Assembly: GCA_964418325.1 (NCBI GenBank)
Contig: CAYQLC010000026.1
Coordinates: 1 to 19,475, forward strand
DNA from: IMCC26077 sp964418325
Lineage (GTDB): Bacteria; Actinomycetota; Actinomycetes; Nanopelagicales; Nanopelagicaceae
Reading direction: 5' to 3'
Length of the DNA stretch: 19,475 bases
Position 1 is the first letter of the stretch. Each line of letters starts with the position of its first letter. Shown piece by piece: positions 1-5,982 of the stretch. Position numbers and translations under genes: made by a program. Under the pieces are notes generated by a model. The model was not told the DNA's origin, did no database searches, and worked only from the letters and a program-made list of their open reading frames with translations.

Positions 1-13
1 AGAGAGGATTGAA

Positions 14-1147
14 GTGAAAATCACCGAAATCAGAATTGCTGGCCTCAGAGGTGCAACGCCAAAAGGTGGTTGGAGCGAAGAGCTAGAACCAGAGAATGTC
101 GTGCATACGCTAATCGCAATTCATACTGATGAGGGTCTCGTTGGTATTGGTGCTGTATTCACTAGTGACGAGCTCGTTCGCGCTTCGCTTGAAGTCCTCA
201 AACCGTTACTGATCGGTGAGACTGCGCTCGAACCAGAACGCGTCAGCGAGAAGCTCCACCAAAATACCTTTTGGCTTGGTCGAGGTGGCTCAATCACCCA
301 CACAATCAGCGGTATCGACATTGCACTCTGGGATCTTTTTGGCAAAGTCACCAAACAACCAATTGGTAGATTCTTTGGCGGCAGATTACGTGAGCGCGTA
401 ATGCCTTATGCATCGCTCTTGATGGATGAACCACCCATCATGCAAGCAAACTTACGGAATCTTCGTGCACAGGGGTTCAAGGCATTCAAAATTGGTTGGG
501 GAACTTTTGGTCGAATCAATCCAGCCAATGATGAACTCCTTGTACGTAGCGCACGCGAAGCTATTGGCGACGATTGTTTCCTCGCCGTAGATGCGGGCGG
601 TTCTGATGCTTACTGGAAAGGCAGCTTGCGCTGGGCTATCAACGCTTCACATATGTTGGCCGATTACAACGTTGGCTGGTTCGAAGAAGCGCTCCATCCG
701 GATGATCTCGAAGGTTTCAAAACTCTTCGAAAAGCCTCACCAGTACCAATCTCTGGTTGTGAAGTTCTCACTCGCCGACAGAGTTTCATTCCTTTTATTA
801 CCCAAGGCGCGTTCGACATTATTCAACCGGACGTGGTCAAGTGCGGTGGCATCAGCGAGTGGCGCCGAATCGCAAATCTCGCCGAGGATCACGGCATTCA
901 AATGATTCCACATGGTTGGAACACTGCAGTGGGTCTTGCAACAGACTTACAATTATCATCGGCATTTCACCGAACGAATTTTGTTGAATATTGCACAGGT
1001 GCACCTTACGTCGATGACATTACGACCAAACCTTGGGTCCTAGATAAAGATGGAATGTTAGAAATTCCTTCTGGTCCAGGAATCGGAATCGAATTAGACC
1101 CGGAGAAGATTGAGAAATACAGCGGTGTAACTAACCTAATTTCTTAG
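14..1147 (+). CDS. Mandelate racemase / muconate lactonizing enzyme family protein (enolase superfamily)
   Basis: This is a 377-residue enzyme with a GTG start preceded by an AGAGAGGA purine tract. It has the N-terminal capping domain (about 1-125) and the C-terminal barrel of the enolase superfamily. Likely Mg2+ ligands are Asp193 (VDAGG), Glu224 (WFEEAL) and Glu250 (SGCE). Asp273 (QPDVVKCGG) and His300 (IPHGWNT) match the Asp-His dyad of the mandelate racemase subgroup, and Glu325 matches its late acidic residue. The usual K-x-K at the end of strand two reads K159-I-G161, so the second lysine appears to be missing. Family members abstract a proton alpha to a carboxylate, and those relying on the His-Asp dyad are often sugar-acid dehydratases; racemase or cycloisomerase activity is also possible. 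The substrate cannot be read from the sequence. The gene is complete and cytosolic, with no signal peptide, and converges with the next gene with six bases between the stops. Family is certain, reaction is not. Confidence 0.9.
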   Translation: MKITEIRIAGLRGATPKGGWSEELEPENVVHTLIAIHTDEGLVGIGAVFTSDELVRASLEVLKPLLIGETALEPERVSEKLHQNTFWLGRGGSITHTISGIDIALWDLFGKVTKQPIGRFFGGRLRERVMPYASLLMDEPPIMQANLRNLRAQGFKAFKIGWGTFGRINPANDELLVRSAREAIGDDCFLAVDAGGSDAYWKGSLRWAINASHMLADYNVGWFEEALHPDDLEGFKTLRKASPVPISGCEVLTRRQSFIPFITQGAFDIIQPDVVKCGGISEWRRIANLAEDHGIQMIPHGWNTAVGLATDLQLSSAFHRTNFVEYCTGAPYVDDITTKPWVLDKDGMLEIPSGPGIGIELDPEKIEKYSGVTNLIS

Positions 1148-1153
1148 GCGGGG

Positions 1154-2782
1154 TCACTTCTTCTTATACCCAGATGGACACTTAGGATTCGCACCAGAAA
1201 CCTTCTTTACCGACTTCCCTTTAACGCAAGTAATCATCATTCTAGTTGCGCTCTTCATACTCTTCACACTTTGTGCAGCCGATACAGGATTCTTCACAAC
1301 TGGTTTCACATTTGCACCAATTTCAGTTTTCTGAACTAGCTTTATTCGAATAGTAGGGCTAGAGAATGTGAAGTTCTTCGCACTTAGGTATAGCCACTGA
1401 CGATTTGTATCCTCACGAAGTGATTCGGTGGAGATTTCCTGGGTTGTGCCATCGCTCGATACAACAGAGATTGATGCTCCTAAAGGAGCGTTCGAGAATC
1501 CGTAAAGACAACGTGCAAATTCAGAGCGAAGTGCAAGATCGTAAGAACCTCTGGTCAATGTCTTGCCGTCTGCAAGGTGATGTGCGCCACCAACTCGATA
1601 ATTCAAAGAAGTTCCATCGAAAGAGGGTGGACCGGGGTCATAAGTTGACGCATTCGTTGTGACTAAGCCCAAGATCTTGCTCTTATCTTTAAAGCAATCA
1701 CTCCCGGTGCCCATCCCCAGTCCAGAACCAAATCGCCAAATCGAGGTTACTAACTCACCTGATTTCACAAGGCTGCTGAATGCAAGAAAATCATTCATCG
1801 CATATTGTGGCCATGGGCCAAGATCAATCGTTTCGCTACTAGTTTTATCTGAAATGGCCAAGTTTGCACGCCGTTTATCCCAGTACTTGTCTATCTCTGG
1901 GTATTTAGATAATTCACTCTTGGCGACAAATGCATGAATGCTAGGAACATCAATGGGGCTCGCCTCAACACGAAGCGCATTAAGAGTCTTTGAGATGGGC
2001 GTCACCTCCATAGAGACGTCCTGCATTCGGCCAAAAAGAAATCCAGTTAATGAGTTATCCATTCTGACCGTGAGAGCGACTTTCGTGCCCGGCAAGAAAT
2101 CTGTGATGACAGCGCAATTGCTATTGTCGGTCCACAAGCATCTTTCTTCAGAAGTAGTAGGACGAACCTTCACCGGAAAGACATTTGCCGAAAAGTTCCC
2201 TAACTCAAATGAACATGATCGTGCATCCGTCAGGCATGCTTTATTTCGCATGTTCTGTAGGTCTAAATGAACATGTACTGCGAATTGGTCGACACCAAGT
2301 GCATTTAATGTGCTCTTCGAGCGCCAAAGGCTAATTCCGCCACCGAATGGTGTGCCTCGAGTTTTGCTCGCCAAAAATTTTGGTGAAGGAGCTACATAAT
2401 CGAATGTAGCAGGTTCCAATTTACCTGCCATATTCGATATCTCAAGTGAATCAATACACAGCTCTCCCTCATTTAATGAACATGGCGGAAGAATGAAGTT
2501 AGTTGCTATGGAATCTGCATTTGCACATGCAGGATCATCTACTGAAAGGCACGAAACAACACGGGTATAGAGCCCTGATGTTGCTCCCTCTGCGTAGGAA
2601 TAGCCTGATACCCAGGACTTTTCGCGCACGCCAGGTGTAAACGCTTCGGTTGATGAGAAGCCAAGTGATGGAACCTTAGGCCACCACGCTCTCTCTAAAG
2701 AATTTGTCGCCTGTGCAGCAGGAGTAAAAGTCGTAAGTAACAAAAGCGCTGCAATTGAGAAGTGGAGCGCTCGCGATTTCAT
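1154..2782 (-). CDS. Secreted protein of unknown function with two-cysteine, lysine-rich C-terminal tail
   Basis: I do not recognise the main body. From the ATG at 2782 the product is 542 residues. It begins with a clear Sec signal peptide: a short K/R n-region, a hydrophobic core (SIAALLLL) and a probable cleavage after AQA. In-frame starts further upstream (TTG at 2839, ATG at 2797) would put about 5-19 extra residues before the signal and are less likely. The mature part is rich in Ser/Thr and has several cysteine-containing segments, which suggests an extracytoplasmic beta-rich protein, but no catalytic motif is visible. A basic Ala/Lys/Ser linker leads to a 26-residue end containing ITCVKGK, KKV and KCPSGYKKK. 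I recall very similar endings on many secreted proteins of acI-type freshwater Actinobacteria; a role in surface retention is an inference. The gene lies downstream of tRNA-Thr on the same strand, and its 3' end converges with the enolase-family gene. Confidence 0.75.
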   Translation of the reverse strand: MKSRALHFSIAALLLLTTFTPAAQATNSLERAWWPKVPSLGFSSTEAFTPGVREKSWVSGYSYAEGATSGLYTRVVSCLSVDDPACANADSIATNFILPPCSLNEGELCIDSLEISNMAGKLEPATFDYVAPSPKFLASKTRGTPFGGGISLWRSKSTLNALGVDQFAVHVHLDLQNMRNKACLTDARSCSFELGNFSANVFPVKVRPTTSEERCLWTDNSNCAVITDFLPGTKVALTVRMDNSLTGFLFGRMQDVSMEVTPISKTLNALRVEASPIDVPSIHAFVAKSELSKYPEIDKYWDKRRANLAISDKTSSETIDLGPWPQYAMNDFLAFSSLVKSGELVTSIWRFGSGLGMGTGSDCFKDKSKILGLVTTNASTYDPGPPSFDGTSLNYRVGGAHHLADGKTLTRGSYDLALRSEFARCLYGFSNAPLGASISVVSSDGTTQEISTESLREDTNRQWLYLSAKNFTFSSPTIRIKLVQKTEIGANVKPVVKNPVSAAQSVKSMKSATRMMITCVKGKSVKKVSGANPKCPSGYKKK

Positions 2783-2823
2783 AACGTAAGAGTACATTTC
2801 CAGAGAAATTACGGTGACTGGTC

Positions 2824-2853
2824 CACCAACTTCAGCCAACTTCAGCCAACTTC
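2824..2853 (-). repeat. Three 10-bp direct repeats between tRNA-Thr and the secreted-protein gene
   Basis: On the minus strand three consecutive decamers read GAAGTTGGCT, GAAGTTGGCT and GAAGTTGGTG. The period matches one helical turn and the array sits about 40-70 bases upstream of the secreted protein's ATG. This is where an operator or activator site could lie, though a chance duplication is equally possible. Confidence 0.55.
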
Positions 2854-2868
2854 GCGCATCTCTGGTGG

Positions 2869-2940
2869 GGCCGCCTCCGGGATTTGAACCCGGGACCTAC
2901 GCATTACGAGTGCGTTGCTCTACCCCTGAGCTAAGGCGGC
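2869..2940 (-). tRNA. tRNA-Thr (anticodon CGT)
   Basis: The minus strand folds into a full cloverleaf. The acceptor arm pairs GCCGCCT with AGGCGGC over seven pairs. The D arm is GCTC/GAGC, the anticodon stem ACGCA/TGCGT closes the loop CTCGTAA, the variable loop is AGGTC, and the T arm CCGGG/CCCGG encloses TTCAAAT. Anticodon CGT reads ACG, and G1-C72 and C2-G71 agree with threonine identity. The base after the acceptor stem (discriminator, 2869) is C, which is unusual for tRNA-Thr. The next three bases (2868-2866) happen to read CCA, so the 3' end may be encoded. The 5' end lies only four bases downstream of the VOC gene's stop codon, which suggests a shared transcript. Confidence 0.95.
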
Positions 2941-2944
2941 AGAA

Positions 2945-3589
2945 TTAATCGAGCCGGAAAGTACCGTTGGGTGTTGAGAAATGTACGGCGAAAATTCCTG
3001 TCTCGCCATCGTTCTCGGCTGGATCGACCCATTCCAGCGCGATTCCGGCAAAAGCTGATTCGAAGTCTTCGCCAATCCACTCGCGCACTCGCTCTGGATC
3101 GCCGGCAATCTCTAACTTCTCAATCTTTGCAACGGGCTTTGCTTCCTTCGATGGATGATCTTCAGTTAACCATTCGATAAAGAATGGCAATTGACGATCT
3201 TCAAGAGTTCCTAGAACTCCGATTTGTTTCCAATGTAAGTCACTGCCATCTGGACGGCGACGATGACCATCAACGCTTTCACGACCTAGTCGATCTTCAA
3301 AAGTCTTAATGTTCGAAACTGATAGGACCCAAGTGAGTAATCCACCACCATCTTGTGCCCGCTGGGAGACAACTTTTCCAAATGGTGATGCATCAGCGGC
3401 AGGATGGTCGAGTGGACAAACAACTTCTAAATAACGCCCGCCTTGAAGTGGCAAGGTGAAGTTACGTGTGCCAAATCGCGGATGAATTCCACCATCCATA
3501 AATCCAGCACCAAGTCGCGAACCAATGCGCTGTACCTCATCGATGAGGTGATCATGTGATGCGACGTAAGAGATGTGGTCGAGATGCAC
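2945..3589 (-). CDS. VOC superfamily / glyoxalase-like domain protein
   Basis: This 214-residue cytosolic protein begins at a GTG, with an AGGA purine stretch eight bases upstream. The N-terminus MHLDHISY, with His5, and the beta-strand GRYLEVV, with Glu55, are typical of the first beta-alpha-beta-beta-beta unit of vicinal-oxygen-chelate proteins; the central FFIEWL segment (Glu139) fits the second unit. It most resembles the Glyoxalase_3-type single-chain proteins of unknown substrate. His5, Glu55, His119 and Glu139 are candidate metal ligands, but their pairing is an inference. No membrane segment is present. The gene starts 67 bases after the hydrolase stop and ends four bases before tRNA-Thr, so it is probably the last protein gene of the topA-tmk-holB transcript. 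Lyase, dioxygenase or resistance roles cannot be told apart from the sequence. Confidence 0.85.
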   Translation of the reverse strand: MHLDHISYVASHDHLIDEVQRIGSRLGAGFMDGGIHPRFGTRNFTLPLQGGRYLEVVCPLDHPAADASPFGKVVSQRAQDGGGLLTWVLSVSNIKTFEDRLGRESVDGHRRRPDGSDLHWKQIGVLGTLEDRQLPFFIEWLTEDHPSKEAKPVAKIEKLEIAGDPERVREWIGEDFESAFAGIALEWVDPAENDGETGIFAVHFSTPNGTFRLD

Positions 3590-3656
3590 GAGGTAAATCC
3601 TGCCCTATCCGAAGGGGTGCTCCTGACCAACCAGATGTGCCTGAACTCACCCTCCC

Positions 3657-4820
3657 CTAGAGTGCGCACCGGAGCGGACGCGCCGGGAGCTCCCCGGAGA
3701 GTAAGTAGGTATCGACCGCGCTATCCACGCATGACGAGCCACGGCCATGGCCAGTATGGCCATCACCATCTGCGGTGACCAAGAAGGCTGACTGGAACTT
3801 TGCCGTCACTTCGGTAGCCCACGCATATGGCGTAGCGGGGTCTCGGGTGGTGCCAATGATGATGAAGTCGCCCGCGCCGGCGCCATTTAATTCAACTGGC
3901 GGACGGACGGGCTCATATGGCCAGTAATGACATGGCAGCGTTGACCAAGCGATATATGGACCAAAGTGCGGCGCGAAACTCGCAAACTTCTTNNNNNNNN
4001 NNNNNNNNNNNNNNNNNNNNNNNNNNNNNNNNNNNNNNNNNNNNNNNNNNNNNNNNNNNNNNNNNNNNNNNNNNNNNNNNNNNNNNNNNNNNGGATCGAC
4101 AACGCCATCAAGAACAAAACGGCCAACATTTTTTGGAAACATACTGGTATACACCAAGCCAAGATAAGTTCCGTAACTCTTTCCAAGGAAGTTTAATTTC
4201 TTCTCGTCCAAAACCTCGCGCATAAGGTCCATATCGCGCACCACATCGACTGAACCTAAGAACTTGAGGCGATTGCCTAACTTCGCTTCGCAACGCTCTG
4301 CCAACAACTTCGATGATTCTTCAAGGGTGGCCATACTCAACCCATCGACTGGAGGTCCGTTAGCCTCAATCAAGCGATCGGTCTCAGCATTGGTCAAACA
4401 CCGCTCAGCTGAACTCCCACCAACTCCGCGCGGATCAAAACCCACGATGTCATAAGACTCCAATATCTCTTTACTAACGATGTATTCAGCGGCGTATGCA
4501 TATTCAACGCCAGAGGCGCCCGGACCACCTGGATTTACTAGCAACGCTCCTAGACGTTTCTTTGGATTAGTTGCCGGATACTTCACCAAAGATAACTGCA
4601 TCCGCTCGCCACCAGGATTTGAATAATCAACTGGTACCGTCACATCGGTACAGAGGAATGGTCCACCACAAGCAAGCCAAGTGATTCGTTGTTTCTGATA
4701 ATCCTTAAAACTCCACCCACCACTATTGAGCCCACCACTGAATGAGGTAAGAAAAACGGCAAGCGAAGCGGCCATCGCCATCACAAGTAAGAGGACAACT
4801 CTGCGCTTAGTGAAGAGCAT
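3657..4820 (-). CDS. Exported alpha/beta hydrolase, TAP-like (tripeptidyl-aminopeptidase family), interrupted by assembly gap
   Basis: This is an alpha/beta hydrolase of the proteinase/TAP-like family, split by 100 N. The start chosen is the ATG at 4820, one base after the holB stop (TAG-G-ATG), with AAGGTG ten bases upstream; a start at 4853 would run 32 bases into holB. The N-terminus (MLFTKRRVVLLL onward, about residues 1-25) is a signal peptide or membrane anchor. The oxyanion-hole region NPGGPGASG (about 96-104) and nucleophile elbow GKSYGTYLG (Ser215) precede the gap. After it come the TAP-like C-terminal hallmarks LPCHYWP, GTTRDPATPY (catalytic Asp) and DGDGHTGHGRGSSC (catalytic His). 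All three catalytic residues are therefore present. The family removes N-terminal peptides or cleaves esters outside the cytoplasm. The reading frame through the gap is arbitrary, and the stretch between Ser and Asp is shorter than usual. Confidence 0.88.
   Translation of the reverse strand: MLFTKRRVVLLLVMAMAASLAVFLTSFSGGLNSGGWSFKDYQKQRITWLACGGPFLCTDVTVPVDYSNPGGERMQLSLVKYPATNPKKRLGALLVNPGGPGASGVEYAYAAEYIVSKEILESYDIVGFDPRGVGGSSAERCLTNAETDRLIEANGPPVDGLSMATLEESSKLLAERCEAKLGNRLKFLGSVDVVRDMDLMREVLDEKKLNFLGKSYGTYLGLVYTSMFPKNVGRFVLDGVVDXXXXXXXXXXXXXXXXXXXXXXXXXXXXXXXXXXKKFASFAPHFGPYIAWSTLPCHYWPYEPVRPPVELNGAGAGDFIIIGTTRDPATPYAWATEVTAKFQSAFLVTADGDGHTGHGRGSSCVDSAVDTYLLSGELPARPLRCAL
3993..4092. other. 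Assembly gap (100 N)
   Basis: Exactly 100 unknown bases interrupt the TAP-like hydrolase. The round number suggests a placeholder for a gap of unknown size. Family anatomy on both sides indicates that more coding sequence than 100 bases is missing. Confidence 0.98.
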
Positions 4821-4821
4821 C

Positions 4822-5982
4822 CTAAAAACGCACCTTGAGTAGGAGAGCTTCAAGCGCTAGCAGAGGGGCAACATTGAACTTCAATGTTCGGCGTGCCGCC
4901 ATAACCTCTTCCCACCGCTTCATTACATCTTCCGAAGAACAGGCAGCGGCTCGCTTCTCGATTACAACCCGAAGGTGTTCATTGATTAACTCACGCTCTC
5001 CAGTAATTCCCATTTGCACGGTAAGAAGATCACGGTAGGCGGTCGAGATATCTAGTAGTGCGCGATCAATCGAGTCTCGAGTGGCTCGGGTGATACGAGA
5101 CTTCTGTTCCTTTTCTAGATCTTTTAGCGCCTTACTCGAGCCCGCAGGGGCTTTACCAGTAGCGCCGACGCCAAGAGCATTTGATAACTGTTCGCGCTCA
5201 GCCTCATCCCGTTCACTTGCTTCATCTTCTGCCTCTGCTGCTGCGATCTCCATCAATCTCGCCGCTGCTGACATTGCTCCAGCAACATCGCTGAGCGAAA
5301 GCGCCATGGTGATCACTTCATCGCGACGCGCGCGTGAATCAGGTTCACGCACCAAAAAGCGTGCTCGTCCGATGTGGCCCTGGCTAGCGCGCGCAGCAAA
5401 CTGTGCCACGCTCTCACTTACCTTCTCCTCACGAATTAACAGTTGAGCGACCGCTTCAGTAGTAGGAGTAACCAGTGCAATCTGGCGACAACGGGAGCGA
5501 ATTGTCGGCAATACATCCTCCACTGTTGGTGCACAGAGCAACCAAATCGTGCGCACACCAGGTTCTTCGATCGCCTTTAGCAGAGCATTAGCTGCACTTT
5601 CAGTCAAACGTTCTGCATCTTCTATAACTACAACACGAAAACGACTAGAGCTTGGCTCCCATGAAGCGCGAGCGATAATTTCGCGCACTTCATCAATCTT
5701 TAGTGAGAGACCTTCGGTACGAATGACTTCTAAATCTGGATGAGCGCTTTTATTAACTAAGTGACAACTCTGGCATGCGCCACAACCACTTTTTTCACAA
5801 AGCAACGCGCCAGCAAATGCAATCGCGATGTGGGAGCGGCCGGAACCTGGCGGACCGGTGAAGAGCCACGATTGCACTAACGCTTGGGAGCCATCGGGCT
5901 GGGAGCCAGCAGCGATAGCGCGCTCGAGGATTTCAATTGCACGCTCTTGACCGATGATGTCGTCGAAGAGGGCCGCTGCCAT
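4822..5982 (-). CDS. holB: DNA polymerase III subunit delta' (clamp loader)
   Basis: This 386-residue AAA+ protein is the delta' subunit that, with delta and tau/gamma, opens and loads the beta sliding clamp at replication forks. Visible motifs are DDIIGQERAI at the N-terminus and a P-loop-like GPPGSGRS (43-50), in which Arg replaces the catalytic Lys. A zinc-binding cluster follows with Cys62, Cys67, Cys70 and Cys73, then Walker-B-like VVVIEDAERL (about 117-126) and the sensor SRC motif at 163-165, which supplies the arginine finger. A Glu/Ala-rich segment, about 230-300, is probably a linker before the C-terminal collar domain. Its ATG overlaps the upstream kinase stop by one base (TAATG), with GGAGGAAG just before it, pointing to translational coupling. 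The position directly after topA and tmk matches the actinobacterial arrangement. Confidence 0.95.
   Translation of the reverse strand: MAAALFDDIIGQERAIEILERAIAAGSQPDGSQALVQSWLFTGPPGSGRSHIAIAFAGALLCEKSGCGACQSCHLVNKSAHPDLEVIRTEGLSLKIDEVREIIARASWEPSSSRFRVVVIEDAERLTESAANALLKAIEEPGVRTIWLLCAPTVEDVLPTIRSRCRQIALVTPTTEAVAQLLIREEKVSESVAQFAARASQGHIGRARFLVREPDSRARRDEVITMALSLSDVAGAMSAAARLMEIAAAEAEDEASERDEAEREQLSNALGVGATGKAPAGSSKALKDLEKEQKSRITRATRDSIDRALLDISTAYRDLLTVQMGITGERELINEHLRVVIEKRAAACSSEDVMKRWEEVMAARRTLKFNVAPLLALEALLLKVRF

Noticed and set aside
2783..2839. Upstream TTG (2839) and ATG (2797) starts for the secreted protein
   Set aside because: They would place up to 19 non-signal residues before an otherwise standard signal peptide, and the TTG falls inside the direct repeats.
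4821..4853. Longer start for the TAP-like hydrolase
   Set aside because: It would overlap holB by 32 bases and precede the signal sequence with unrelated residues; the ATG at 4820 sits one base after the holB stop with AAGGTG upstream.
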